Part shown: one piece after another, positions 9,041 through 18,437 of the stretch
How positions within the stretch are numbered: position 1 is the stretch's first letter
How the letters are laid out: each line of letters begins with the position of its first letter
Source: SAR324 cluster bacterium
Lineage (GTDB): Bacteria > SAR324 > NAC60-12
Direction: 5' to 3'
Assembly (NCBI GenBank): GCA_015232315.1
Contig: JADFZZ010000001.1
Location: 313,666-377,665, forward strand
DNA: 64,000 bases
Made by a program: the position numbers and the translations under genes
The notes under the pieces: model-generated
Told to the model about the DNA's origin: nothing
What the model saw: only the letters and a program-made list of their open reading frames with translations
Database searches by the model: none

Positions 9041-10729
9041 TCAGGAGTGCAACACGCTCAGCAACGGGCTGGATTTTTGAGGCAACAATTCAGGCAAAAT
9101 CTGCACAAGATAGTTTTTCAGCAGGGGAGGGAGTTCTACAGAAAAAGTGTGACGTGCTGACAGCAGACATAAAAAAAACAGATGACGGCATTGCTGAAGC
9201 TGGTTGGAAGTCAGCATGTAATAAGGGATTTTTCCAATGTAGATGACAGCGGAATGGGGTGATAAAACCCTGCCTTGAAACAAGATCTTGAAAAACCCGC
9301 AGGAACGGGTTTTGTTTTTTTTATGTTTGGGCTGGTCATAATCAAAATGCGCAATTCCCATCTGGATCACAAAGCTCAAACCTTGTTGAACGTTCAAGGG
9401 ACGTGGGCCTTCAGAAACCAGGGTGATGGGAAACGTTGTGCGGCTTTTCAGCATCAGACTCCATTCCCGTTCCCGTTCAATCTGCCCCTGAATCTGCCAC
9501 TGATCTTCAATTTTGGCCCATAAGGGAATGGTTTCTTTTTTTCCCGGAAAAGGATTCTGACTGGTGGTGTATTCCAGCAGACGAGTCACATAATCCGTGA
9601 AATCATTCAACACCATGGGGCTGGAGCCAAACATTCCCTCAAAAAAAGATTCCATGTCGGAAATATAGTCTTCACTTTTTGACCTGAAATAAGGAGAAGA
9701 GCATTCCTTAACCCAACTGAAATGTTTGGATATTCCTAAAATATGCCGGGCATAACTGAAACACAGCCACTCAAAGGGGGATCGTTCCATCTCGATTTCG
9801 GGGCCCTGCTCCAGAACAGTGGGTTGAGGCGGTGTTTCCTTCAGCGTCGGTACACCCGGTGTGTCATAAAATGCCACCACTTTCAGAATGGTGCTGTCAT
9901 CGGAATCCATATCCTGATTGGCTTCGACCTGTGAGTCATCTTCCATGAGGCGCAAAGGTGGGGCATCTTCAGTCAGCCGGTCATTGCCTTCAAAACGTCG
10001 TGTCATTTCTCTGGCCAAACGCTCAAGGGTACGAAAATCCTGCCGGGACAACAGGTGGTCCAGTGGGCGCCGTTCCGCGTCTGGTTCTGGTATCAGTTTG
10101 ATGCGAGAGCGAATCCAGGATTCAATTTCCGGATCACAGGCACAATGAATGAGCTTGGAAAAAAAATAACGGTTTCTCAGAATAAGGTAGGAAAAATAGG
10201 CTGGTGAAAACAGCAATCCCAGCCGATCTCTGAAAAACCGTCGGGCCTGTTCCTGATTCAGTTGGGCAATGTTGGAGTCAATGGCCCACAACATGGTGCT
10301 TTGATTGTGCAGATCCTGCTGACTGCAATGAAATGCCCGACAGATAGCATGTTCGACCATTTCTCGATATTGCTCAAGTTCCTGCGATTCTCGCGGCGTC
10401 AGGATCACTTTTCTAAGCAGAGGAATTGCGGAGAGGGAACTGAAACTTTTATGCACACCCGTGCGAATGCCCTCCACGATTCCCTGGGAGGGGTCATGGT
10501 TGCTGATCAGTTTCAACGTATCTTCCACATGATACAGTTGCAGGCCATGAATGACCGCTTTCTGAAACTGACGGGGCATGGGATGCTGCCGTCGCGCAAG
10601 CATGGGACGGAGCAGATGTTCCGTGCTTTGGGATAGTTTGTAACGGAACTGCTGCACAAACCCCGATGAGTATTGAGCCAGTTCCTGATCAATATCCTGT
10701 ATCTGTCCGGTTATCTGCTCAAATTCCAC
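9041..10729 (-). CDS. Large soluble protein of unknown function (562 aa)
   Basis: The 562-residue product has no signal peptide or membrane segment and is rich in Arg, Gln and Glu. The N-terminal half looks helical. A low-complexity acidic region (about residues 260-285) separates it from the C-terminal half. The last 120 residues are mixed alpha/beta in character, with a basic 'KHKKNKTRS' patch. I see no catalytic motif and do not recognise the family. It lies 15 bases downstream of tex on the same strand, so it may be co-transcribed with tex. The reading frame has ordinary codon usage for this region and is clearly coding. Confidence 0.75.
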   Translation of the reverse strand: MEFEQITGQIQDIDQELAQYSSGFVQQFRYKLSQSTEHLLRPMLARRQHPMPRQFQKAVIHGLQLYHVEDTLKLISNHDPSQGIVEGIRTGVHKSFSSLSAIPLLRKVILTPRESQELEQYREMVEHAICRAFHCSQQDLHNQSTMLWAIDSNIAQLNQEQARRFFRDRLGLLFSPAYFSYLILRNRYFFSKLIHCACDPEIESWIRSRIKLIPEPDAERRPLDHLLSRQDFRTLERLAREMTRRFEGNDRLTEDAPPLRLMEDDSQVEANQDMDSDDSTILKVVAFYDTPGVPTLKETPPQPTVLEQGPEIEMERSPFEWLCFSYARHILGISKHFSWVKECSSPYFRSKSEDYISDMESFFEGMFGSSPMVLNDFTDYVTRLLEYTTSQNPFPGKKETIPLWAKIEDQWQIQGQIEREREWSLMLKSRTTFPITLVSEGPRPLNVQQGLSFVIQMGIAHFDYDQPKHKKNKTRSCGFFKILFQGRVLSPHSAVIYIGKIPYYMLTSNQLQQCRHLFFLCLLSARHTFSVELPPLLKNYLVQILPELLPQKSSPLLSVLHS

Positions 10730-10744
10730 AAGGCGTCTATTCCG

Positions 10745-12997
10745 TCAACGGTTAAATTTCTGCATGAGTTGGACCAGATCCGACTGAAAATCTCCTGACA
10801 CCGGGGCCGGTGCTTTCTCTGCCTTGGGCTTGCCTGTTTTTTTGCCGGCGGCATTGCCTCCAGGCTTCATGCTCAGAGAAATTCGATGTCGTTCCACATC
10901 AACCTCTTTAACATACACGACCACTTTCTGCCCGACAGAACAGGCTTCAAGCGGATTTGCGATAAAACGGTCTGACATCTCTGAAATATGGATCAGGCCA
11001 TCCTGATGAACGCCCACATCCACAAACGCACCGAAATGAGTGACATTGGTGACGACTCCGTTCAGTTTCATCCCCGGATGAAGATCCGTCATTTCCTGAA
11101 TATTTTCATTGAACTGGATTGTTTCGTGATCCGTTCGGGGGTCTCTTCCGGGTTTTCTCAATTCTTCCAGAATATCTTTCAGGGTAAAAGCACCGACACT
11201 GGCATCAATATATTTTTCAACTGGAATATTGTTGATCACCGAAACATTGCCAATCAACTGATCTACAGAAATATGATGATCGCTGGCAATTTTTTCAACC
11301 ACGCCATAACGTTCAGGGTGAACCGATGAACGGTCCAGCACATGGTCCCCATCCGCGATTTTTAAAAATCCCGCAGACTGTTCAAATGTTTTGGGGCCGA
11401 AACCGGTGACTTTGCGGATCTGTTCCCGACTCCGGAAGGGGCCATTCTGGTCTCTAAAATCCACAATGCGCTGAGCCAGCGTTTTGGAAATACCCGAAAC
11501 ATAACTGAGCAATGCCATAGATGCGCGGTTCAAGTCAACTCCAACGTAATTCACGCAGGATTCCACACAGCGATCCAGCGATTGTTTGAGCCGGGTCTGG
11601 TTGACATCATGCTGGTATTGTCCGACACCAATCGATTTCGGGTCAATTTTAACCAGTTCTGCCAGCGGATCCTGATAACGTCGGGCAATCGAAATCGCAC
11701 CCCGATAGGAAACATCCAGATCGGGAAATTCTTTACGGGCCATTTCTGACGCGGAATAAACGGAGGCACCGGATTCATTGACCACCACATGTTCCACAGG
11801 GCGAGTCACTGTTTTCAGCAGATCTCTCACAAACTGCGATACTTCACGGGACGCGGTTCCGTTACCGATGCAAATCACATCAACCTGATACGTGCTGATC
11901 AGATTTTTCACGATTTTCTGGGATTCCGCCACATGATTTTGCGGAGGCACCGGAAAAATCACACTATGGTGCAACAGTTTTCCTGTGTTATCGACCACAA
12001 CCAGCTTGGTGCCAGTTCTGAATCCAGGATCCAGACCAAGAACAACCCCGTTTTTTCCGGGAGGCAGCAACAGCAGTTGACGCAGGTTTTTTGAAAACAT
12101 GTCAATCGATGTTTCATCGGAGTCTGTTTTCAAATTAAGACGAATGTCTGTTTCAATGGCCGGACTCAGCAACCGGTTCCATGAATCCTGAAGGCAGAGT
12201 TCCATCTGCATGATCAGAAATTTATCAGAATGCCGCAACCATTTGCTCCGTAGCACTTCCAAAGCCTGGACTTCCTCCACTTCAACGGAAACACGCAACA
12301 CTTCTTCCTTTTCGCCACGGCGGATCGCCAGATAGCGGTGAGCGGGAATTTCACGAATGAGTTCAGAAAAATCGTAATACATTTCAAATTTACTGGTTTT
12401 TCCCTCAAATTCAGACTTCACCTTTGAAATCAGTGTGCCCATGCGGAATGTCAATTCTCTGAGTTTGACCAGTGTTTCCGCATCTTCCGAGATCCATTCC
12501 GCCACAATATCCCTGGCACCTTTCATTGCTTCTTCAAGGGTCATTGGCGCGGTTTGTGTCTCCTTGAATTCGCTAAACCATTGTTGGAGTTGCGTTTCTC
12601 TGGCTTGAGGGGAGGCCAGCAAAACAGCCAACGGTTCCAGACCTTTTTCTTTGGCAATCATGCCGCGGGTACGCCGTTTGGGTTTATAGGGCAGATACAG
12701 ATCTTCCAACTGCTGTTTGGTGGTGGTGTCAATGATGCTCTGGCGCAGTTCCGGAGTCAGTTTTCCCTGGGATTCAATGCTTTGCAGAATCGTCTGGCGG
12801 CGATCTTCCATTTCCTTGAGATAGGTGTATCTGTCATGAATCTGTTCAATCTGTACTTCATCCAGATTGCCGGTCATTTCCTTACGGTATCTCGCGATAA
12901 ACGGGATGGTATTGTCATTTTGTAGCAACTCAACGGTATTTGTGACCTGCAACACGGTCAGTTTCATTTCCTGACGAATGTGTTCAATAAAATCCAT
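10745..12997 (-). CDS. tex: Tex family RNA-binding transcription accessory protein
   Basis: The 750-residue product matches Tex along its length. It has an N-terminal helical Tex_N domain with 'IPFIARYRKEMTGNLDE' near residues 30-48, a YqgF/RNase H-like domain with VVLGLDPGFRTG at about residue 325, a helix-hairpin-helix region (about 480-570), and a C-terminal S1 RNA-binding domain at about 645-715 (GVVTNVTHFGAFVDVGVHQD). Tex is a cytosolic nucleic-acid-binding protein linked to transcription and translation robustness. I chose ATG 12997, which follows GGAG at good spacing; the ATG four codons upstream at 13009 lacks a ribosome site. The tail after S1 is Lys/Pro/Ala-rich. It lies downstream of the MoxR gene. 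Confidence 0.95.
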   Translation of the reverse strand: MDFIEHIRQEMKLTVLQVTNTVELLQNDNTIPFIARYRKEMTGNLDEVQIEQIHDRYTYLKEMEDRRQTILQSIESQGKLTPELRQSIIDTTTKQQLEDLYLPYKPKRRTRGMIAKEKGLEPLAVLLASPQARETQLQQWFSEFKETQTAPMTLEEAMKGARDIVAEWISEDAETLVKLRELTFRMGTLISKVKSEFEGKTSKFEMYYDFSELIREIPAHRYLAIRRGEKEEVLRVSVEVEEVQALEVLRSKWLRHSDKFLIMQMELCLQDSWNRLLSPAIETDIRLNLKTDSDETSIDMFSKNLRQLLLLPPGKNGVVLGLDPGFRTGTKLVVVDNTGKLLHHSVIFPVPPQNHVAESQKIVKNLISTYQVDVICIGNGTASREVSQFVRDLLKTVTRPVEHVVVNESGASVYSASEMARKEFPDLDVSYRGAISIARRYQDPLAELVKIDPKSIGVGQYQHDVNQTRLKQSLDRCVESCVNYVGVDLNRASMALLSYVSGISKTLAQRIVDFRDQNGPFRSREQIRKVTGFGPKTFEQSAGFLKIADGDHVLDRSSVHPERYGVVEKIASDHHISVDQLIGNVSVINNIPVEKYIDASVGAFTLKDILEELRKPGRDPRTDHETIQFNENIQEMTDLHPGMKLNGVVTNVTHFGAFVDVGVHQDGLIHISEMSDRFIANPLEACSVGQKVVVYVKEVDVERHRISLSMKPGGNAAGKKTGKPKAEKAPAPVSGDFQSDLVQLMQKFNR

Positions 12998-13032
12998 AAA
13001 CAACTCCATGTTGATTGAGGGAAAAACAATGA

Positions 13033-14052
13033 TTAAAACGGTGCGGGATGCTTGCTCAACAGGTGATCAACAATCCGGTCTGCTGTCCATTGAGCGGCTT
13101 CTCCCATGAAACCCGGAATGATCCGGTGCCGGAGGACCGCATGTAGAACCCCGCGCACATGGGTTCCATTCACCACGGTTTGCCCGTCCAGCAACGCACG
13201 GGCTTTTGAGGCCATCACAATGTTTTGTGAAGCGCGCACACCAGCGCCCCAGGCGACATATTTCTGGATGATTTCATCAGTTGATTCCTGTGGGCGAGTG
13301 GCCTTGACCAGTTCTACGATCCAGCGGACAATATACGGCGGAACCGGAATCTGATGAATAATTTCCTGAAATTTCAGCAGTGTTTCCGCATCAAAAATGG
13401 GGGATAGTTCAACTGTTTTGGGCGACACGGGTCTGGCCGCGATCAGAATTTCATCTTCCAGCGAGGGGTAAGTCATTTCAATGTTGAATAAAAACCGGTC
13501 CAGTTGTGCTTCCGGCAAGGGGTAAGTGCCTTCGGAATCAATCGGGTTTTGCGTGGCAAACACCATGAAGGGTGGGGCCAGTTCATAAGTTTTTCCGGCA
13601 ATGCTGACCTGACGTTCCTGCATGGCCTGAAGCAAGGCGGATTGCGTTCTGGGTGAAGTTCGGTTGATTTCATCCACTAGTAGCAAATTGGTAAATACCG
13701 GACCATGCACCAGACGAAAAAAACGTTCTCCTGTTCCGGGATGTTCTTCCAGAATTTCATTGCCGATCACATCCGACGGCATCAGATCGGGGGTGCATTG
13801 AATGCGGTTGAAATTGAGATGAAACACACTGGAAATTGCCCGGATCAGCAGGGTTTTTGCCAGTCCGGGAACTCCGGTCAGTAGCACATGACCATTGCAG
13901 AACAAGGCCAGCACCAGCAAATCCAGAATGTCTTCCTGTCCAACAATCACTTGCCGGAGTTCGGTTTTAAATTTTTCAGGAAACTCCATCAATTGTTGAT
14001 GGAGTTCTTGTATTTCCTGAGTATCAAAGGGCGATGGATTCACTGAAGTCAT
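13033..14052 (-). CDS. MoxR family AAA+ ATPase
   Basis: The 339-residue protein is a canonical MoxR/AAA_3 ATPase. Walker A is GVPGLAKT (about residues 59-66), Walker B is LLLVDEINR, and sensor 1 is FATQNP. A C-terminal lid domain follows. MoxR ATPases act as chaperones, usually encoded beside von Willebrand factor A (DUF58/VWA) proteins. No such partner is adjacent here, although a membrane protein resembling part of a DUF4175 protein lies at 27827. The length is typical for the family. tex follows 35 bases downstream on the same strand. Confidence 0.92.
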   Translation of the reverse strand: MTSVNPSPFDTQEIQELHQQLMEFPEKFKTELRQVIVGQEDILDLLVLALFCNGHVLLTGVPGLAKTLLIRAISSVFHLNFNRIQCTPDLMPSDVIGNEILEEHPGTGERFFRLVHGPVFTNLLLVDEINRTSPRTQSALLQAMQERQVSIAGKTYELAPPFMVFATQNPIDSEGTYPLPEAQLDRFLFNIEMTYPSLEDEILIAARPVSPKTVELSPIFDAETLLKFQEIIHQIPVPPYIVRWIVELVKATRPQESTDEIIQKYVAWGAGVRASQNIVMASKARALLDGQTVVNGTHVRGVLHAVLRHRIIPGFMGEAAQWTADRIVDHLLSKHPAPF

Positions 14053-14417
14053 GACTTAAACAGGCTGGATATCTGGATGTACAGAATGACAATTTTTTCC
14101 GCAACACACATGGATTGAGAAATGGATGGAAATGGAACTTGCTTGGATGTTTGTTCAACAGTTTAGCAGCGCCGACCCGACAGGGCGTAACGATTAACAC
14201 GGAACAGAAAAAAATGGCAAGAAGTCTTTCCATGGATCAGTGATTCAAAAAATTATTTCTGAATCACTGAAACGAAAAGGAGAACTTGCAATGTTTTGCT
14301 GACCTTTGATATGAAGTACTGGTTTTGTAAATGATTCAACATTTACTTATCAGGAAACATCTTTGGCAAAAATCGTGGGAATCATTCCTTTTAGTAACCT
14401 GAGGCAGGAGAAGTTCT
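14053..14417. other. 365-base intergenic region upstream of mdh and moxR
   Basis: This divergent gap must hold promoters for the MoxR gene (leftward) and mdh (rightward). I found no convincing promoter hexamers, riboswitch or repeat. The only clear element is the AGGAG ribosome site just before 14418. Confidence 0.4.
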
Positions 14418-15398
14418 ATGAAAAAAGTTAAAGTTGCGGTGACAGGAGCCGCTGGTCAAATTGGATATGCTATTTTATTTCGCTTGGCATCAGGCGCGAT
14501 CTTCGGACCTGACACTGCTGTTGAATTGCAGTTGATCGAACTGGAACAGGCTCTGCCTGCTCTGGAAGGTGTAAAAATGGAACTGGATGATTGCGCGTTT
14601 CCGTTATTGCAAAAAGTTACTTTGACTTCAGACATCAACGTGGGTTTCCGCGATGCAAACTGGGTTCTTCTGATCGGAAGTGTTCCCCGCAAAGCTGGTA
14701 TGGAACGTGGTGATTTGCTGAAAATCAATGGGGGGATTTTCACTGGTCAGGGCAAAGCCATCAATGAAAACGCCAGTGATGATGCCCGTATCGTTGTAGT
14801 GGGAAATCCCTGCAACACCAACTGTCTGATCGCCATGAATCACGCTCCACGTTTTGGAAAAGATCGCTGGTTTGCCATGACCGCTCTGGATGAAAATCGT
14901 GCTAAATCTCAATTGGCTAATAAAGCGGGTGTCCTCTCACGCCAGATTTCAAACATGGCAATCTGGGGAAATCATAGTGCCACCCAATATCCTGATTTCT
15001 ATAAAGCTAAAATTGACGGTCAACCTGTTACCAATGTGATTACAGATACCGCATGGCTACAGGGGGAATTTCTTTCGACCGTTCAACAACGAGGCGCCGC
15101 AATCATCAAGGCTCGAGGCGCTTCTTCCGCGGCTTCCGCGGCTAACGCCTGTCTGGATACAGTAACACGTCTTCTGACTCCTACACCTGCGGGTGACTGG
15201 TTCAGTGCTGGAGTTCCCAGCGATGGCAGTTACGGCATCCCAGAAGGATTGATTTTCAGCTTCCCACTCAAAAGTGATGGGTTCAATTATAAAATTGTTC
15301 AAGGGCTTGAGCATAATGAGTTTGCACAGCAAAAAATCAATGCAACCCGTCAAGAGCTGGAACAGGAACGAGCTGACGTGAAAGACATGCTTCCATGA
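14418..15398 (+). CDS. mdh: Malate dehydrogenase (NAD-dependent)
   Basis: The 326-residue enzyme oxidises malate to oxaloacetate in the TCA cycle. The N-terminal Rossmann loop GAAGQIG (residues 10-16) binds NAD. Substrate-binding arginines sit in the '[11 protein letters not shown]' segment, and the catalytic His is in [10 protein letters not shown] near residue 187. The sequence belongs to the cytosolic-type (Thermus/Aquaspirillum-like) malate dehydrogenase group, and its length is normal. ATG 14418 follows AGGAG. sucC and sucD lie downstream, forming a TCA cluster, though a hairpin separates mdh from sucC. Confidence 0.95.
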   Translation: MKKVKVAVTGAAGQIGYAILFRLASGAIFGPDTAVELQLIELEQALPALEGVKMELDDCAFPLLQKVTLTSDINVGFRDANWVLLIGSVPRKAGMERGDLLKINGGIFTGQGKAINENASDDARIVVVGNPCNTNCLIAMNHAPRFGKDRWFAMTALDENRAKSQLANKAGVLSRQISNMAIWGNHSATQYPDFYKAKIDGQPVTNVITDTAWLQGEFLSTVQQRGAAIIKARGASSAASAANACLDTVTRLLTPTPAGDWFSAGVPSDGSYGIPEGLIFSFPLKSDGFNYKIVQGLEHNEFAQQKINATRQELEQERADVKDMLP

Positions 15399-15443
15399 TC
15401 CTCCGTTCTTGAACACAAGGAGCGACAACCTGCTCCTCCTCTA

Positions 15444-15464
15444 CATCCGGAATCATTCCGGATG
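15444..15464 (+). terminator. Perfect inverted repeat after mdh, terminator-like
   Basis: CATCCGGAAT and ATTCCGGATG form a 10-bp perfect inverted repeat around a single base, 45 bases after the mdh stop. The following sequence (TATTCTCATCTC) is only weakly T-rich, so it may be a partial terminator between mdh and sucC or a processing site. Confidence 0.45.
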
Positions 15465-15524
15465 TATTCTCATCTCAATTGATTCAAAAAGCATCTCCAG
15501 TTTTATATCTTTTCAGGAGTTATT

Positions 15525-16757
15525 ATGAAAATTCATGAGTTTCAGGCAAAACAGATTTTAGCAAAATATGGCGTGACTGTTCCACGCGGTCAATCAGCCC
15601 GCACTGTGGATGAAGCCATCGCTGTCGCCAGGGAATTGGAATCCCCCCCAAACATGGTCAAAGCCTCATCCAGCGAGTTACTCAATCAATCGAAGGGGGC
15701 ACCGGTATTCGTGGTTAAAGCTCAGATCCATGCCGGCGGACGTGGAAAAGGCGGAGGCGTCAAGGTTTCCAAGGGACTGGCGGCCGTTGAAGAAAACGCA
15801 AAAAAAATTCTTGGAATGCAACTGGTAACTCACCAAACAGGACCTGAAGGCCAAAAAGTCAAACAGGTACTGGTTGAAGAAGGCATGGATATCCGCAAAG
15901 AATTGTATTGTTCTGTCCTGGTTGATCGGGGTTCTCAATCCATTGTCATGCTGGCCTCCACGGAAGGTGGAATGGATATTGAGGAAGTAGCCGAGAAAAC
16001 TCCGGAAAAAATCCTGAAAATATTCATTGACCCCAATGTCGGCATGCGCCCGTTTCAGGCCATGGAATTGGCACACGGTCTGAAAATTCATGAATCCAAT
16101 CCCAAACTGGTACGCCCTGCCGCAAACATGTTCATGGCGCTGTATAAAGCCTTTGTGCAGGAAGACTGCTCTCTGGTAGAAATCAATCCTCTGGTGTTGA
16201 CCGGTGATGACCGGGTAATTGCTCTCGATGCAAAAGTAACCTTTGATGACAATGCTTTGTTCCGGCATAAGGAAATAATGGCCTTGAGAGATCTGGACGA
16301 AGAAGACGCTCTTGAAATTGAAGCCAGTGAGTCCGGACTCAATTATATCAAACTCGACGGAAACATCGGTTGTATGGTCAATGGGGCCGGACTGGCAATG
16401 GGCACCATGGATATTATCAAAAGCTATGGTGGAGACCCTGCCAACTTTCTGGATGTTGGCGGAGGCGCCACCCAGGAAACTGTTGAGAAAGCCTTCAGAC
16501 TCATCACCAAAGATCCTAATGTTCGCTGTATTCTGATCAATATTTTTGGTGGAATTGTACGCTGTGACATGGTGGCGGCAGGTGTGATCGCGGCAATTAA
16601 AAATGTTGGAATCACCATTCCTGTCGTGGTTCGTCTGGAAGGAACCAATGCCAAGGAAGCCCATGATCTGGTCGCCAATTCAGGAATGGGCGAGAAACTT
16701 CGAATGGCTGATGGATTGCGTGATGCCGCTCAAAAAGCTGTGGCTGCCGTAAAATAA
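15525..16757 (+). CDS. sucC: Succinyl-CoA synthetase beta subunit
   Basis: This is the beta subunit of succinate-CoA ligase, which pairs with SucD to make succinate and a nucleoside triphosphate from succinyl-CoA. It has the N-terminal ATP-grasp domain ([19 protein letters not shown] near residues 64-82, VTHQTGPEG, '[20 protein letters not shown]') and the C-terminal ligase domain with GGGATQE and [12 protein letters not shown]. It is 410 residues, about 20 longer than usual, because of an extra segment at about residues 40-58, just before the first nucleotide-binding strand. ATG 15525 follows AGGAG. sucD starts 33 bases downstream. Confidence 0.96.
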   Translation: MKIHEFQAKQILAKYGVTVPRGQSARTVDEAIAVARELESPPNMVKASSSELLNQSKGAPVFVVKAQIHAGGRGKGGGVKVSKGLAAVEENAKKILGMQLVTHQTGPEGQKVKQVLVEEGMDIRKELYCSVLVDRGSQSIVMLASTEGGMDIEEVAEKTPEKILKIFIDPNVGMRPFQAMELAHGLKIHESNPKLVRPAANMFMALYKAFVQEDCSLVEINPLVLTGDDRVIALDAKVTFDDNALFRHKEIMALRDLDEEDALEIEASESGLNYIKLDGNIGCMVNGAGLAMGTMDIIKSYGGDPANFLDVGGGATQETVEKAFRLITKDPNVRCILINIFGGIVRCDMVAAGVIAAIKNVGITIPVVVRLEGTNAKEAHDLVANSGMGEKLRMADGLRDAAQKAVAAVK

Positions 16758-16790
16758 TTGATTCTCTACATTTTTTACAAAAGGAACATT

Positions 16791-17660
16791 ATGTCAGTTT
16801 TAGTTAACAACAACACCAAACTTCTTGTTCAGGGCATCACCGGCTCACAAGGCGCATTGCACGCCCGTGGATGCAAAAATTATGGAACCAATGTCGTTGG
16901 CGGAGTCACACCAGGTAAAGGCGGACAGGATTTTGAGGGGATCCCCATTTTCAATACTGTGAAGGAAGCCGTCGACGCAACAGGCGCAAATGCCACCATG
17001 ATCTTTGTACCACCACCATTTGCTGCGGATGCCATCATGGAAGCCGCGGATGCCGGAATTCCACTGATCATTGCCATCACAGAAGGCATTCCGGTACTGG
17101 ATATGATTCCAGCGGTTCGCTATGTCAAATCCAGAAAAGCCCGTCTGATCGGCCCCAACTGTCCTGGCATCATTACACCCGGACAATGCAAGATCGGCAT
17201 TATGCCCGGACACATCCATCAGGCCGGTAAAGTCGGTGTCGTCTCACGTTCCGGAACACTGACCTATGAAGCTGTTGGTCAATTAACCCGTGCGGGACTT
17301 GGACAAAGCACCTGTATCGGAATCGGCGGAGATCCCGTCAACGGGACCAATTTCATCGACTGTCTGGAAATGTTTCAGAATGATCCTCAAACAGAAGGGA
17401 TTGTCATGATTGGTGAAATTGGTGGTGATGCCGAAGAACAGGCCGCGGCCTATGCCAAAAAGCATGTGACCAAGCCGATTGTCAGTTTCATTGCTGGTCA
17501 AACCGCTCCTCCCGGAAGAAGGATGGGGCATGCCGGTGCCATCATCGCGGGTGGTAAGGGCACTGCCAGTGAAAAAATGAAAGCCCTGAAAGAAGCAGGG
17601 ATTCATGTGGTCGCAACCCCCGCGGAACTGGGTGAGGCCATGAAAAAGCTCCTTGGTTAG
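16791..17660 (+). CDS. sucD: Succinyl-CoA synthetase alpha subunit
   Basis: The 289-residue alpha subunit carries the CoA-binding Rossmann domain ([16 protein letters not shown] near residues 12-27, GGVTPGKGG) and the phosphohistidine loop [11 protein letters not shown] near residue 245, whose His is phosphorylated during catalysis. ATG 16791 follows AAGGA with good spacing. An in-frame TTG at 16758 would add 11 residues unlike the family. It is co-transcribed with sucC and followed by a clear terminator at 17692. Confidence 0.97.
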   Translation: MSVLVNNNTKLLVQGITGSQGALHARGCKNYGTNVVGGVTPGKGGQDFEGIPIFNTVKEAVDATGANATMIFVPPPFAADAIMEAADAGIPLIIAITEGIPVLDMIPAVRYVKSRKARLIGPNCPGIITPGQCKIGIMPGHIHQAGKVGVVSRSGTLTYEAVGQLTRAGLGQSTCIGIGGDPVNGTNFIDCLEMFQNDPQTEGIVMIGEIGGDAEEQAAAYAKKHVTKPIVSFIAGQTAPPGRRMGHAGAIIAGGKGTASEKMKALKEAGIHVVATPAELGEAMKKLLG

Positions 17661-17691
17661 GATTCCTTCCTGAATTTGCAGTCCTCTTTCT

Positions 17692-17718
17692 CGTACCCAA
17701 TGTTCTTCGTTGGGTACG
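17692..17718 (+). terminator. Terminator of the sucCD operon
   Basis: CGTACCCAA pairs with TTGGGTACG over 9 bp with a 9-base loop, followed by TCTTTCT. It lies 32 bases after the sucD stop. Confidence 0.75.
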
Positions 17719-17771
17719 TCTTTCTGAAGTAATTTTCGGTTCCATTCCCCTGTGTGCAAAAAATGGTAGTT

Positions 17772-18296
17772 ATGAAGCAGATCAAACCCTATTCAGGGAG
17801 TAGAGATCCACGATTCGTAACAATTCGCCGTGGTGGTACACTTAAAGACTGTGACCACTATTTACTTGCAAAATGGGCCGCTGATTGTGCTGAGCATGTT
17901 CTAAAGTATTTTATTTCTCAGCATCCTGATGATGATAGACCACGTTTCGCCATCGAACAAACTCGTGCTTGGGCGTGTGGTGAGATTACAATGACTAAAG
18001 CACGCGAAGCAGCTTATGCGGCTCATGATGCCGCAAGAACAGCTACTGGTCCAGCGCGTGAGGCTGCTCGTGCAGCAGGTCATGCTGTGGCAACCGCACA
18101 TATGGCAGATCATGAACTTGGTGCCGCCGCTTATGCAATTAGAGCCGTTCAAGCGGCTTCACCAGAAGAATTACGTGACAAAGTCGGAAAAGATGAATGG
18201 CAATGGCAACTTGAAAGACTTCCTGACGCTATCCGAGATCTTGTAATATCAGATCAAGCTAATCGCAATAAAAAATTATGGTCCATTTTTCAATGA
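17772..18296 (+). CDS. Putative immunity protein (Imm5-like family)
   Basis: The product of about 174 residues has the hallmark 'LLAKWAADCAEHVL' segment, an ARAWACGEI segment and an Ala/His-rich run ('AAYAAHDAA', AAGHAVATAHMADHELGAAA). These match the family annotated as putative immunity proteins in polymorphic-toxin contexts. No toxin gene is adjacent, so an orphan immunity gene is likely. Possible starts are GTG 17754, ATG 17763 and ATG 17772, none with a clear ribosome site; I prefer 17772. The gene sits just after the sucD terminator and before a convergent envelope gene. It looks like a small inserted gene. Confidence 0.75.
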   Translation: MKQIKPYSGSRDPRFVTIRRGGTLKDCDHYLLAKWAADCAEHVLKYFISQHPDDDRPRFAIEQTRAWACGEITMTKAREAAYAAHDAARTATGPAREAARAAGHAVATAHMADHELGAAAYAIRAVQAASPEELRDKVGKDEWQWQLERLPDAIRDLVISDQANRNKKLWSIFQ

Positions 18297-18437
18297 TTTA
18301 AATAAAACATAGGGTAAGCTAGGTTGTTTAATAACGCCTTCTCAATGTTATGTGTACTCCATTCAACCGCTGACCTCTGCGCAAAAAACTGACCATACTT
18401 CCAACTATTTCACTGAAACGCACAACACAAGCCCCTG

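Noticed and set aside
15678..16664. A 328-codon open frame on the minus strand inside sucC
   Set aside because: It is antisense to a well-conserved enzyme gene, shows no protein-like pattern and arises from codon structure.
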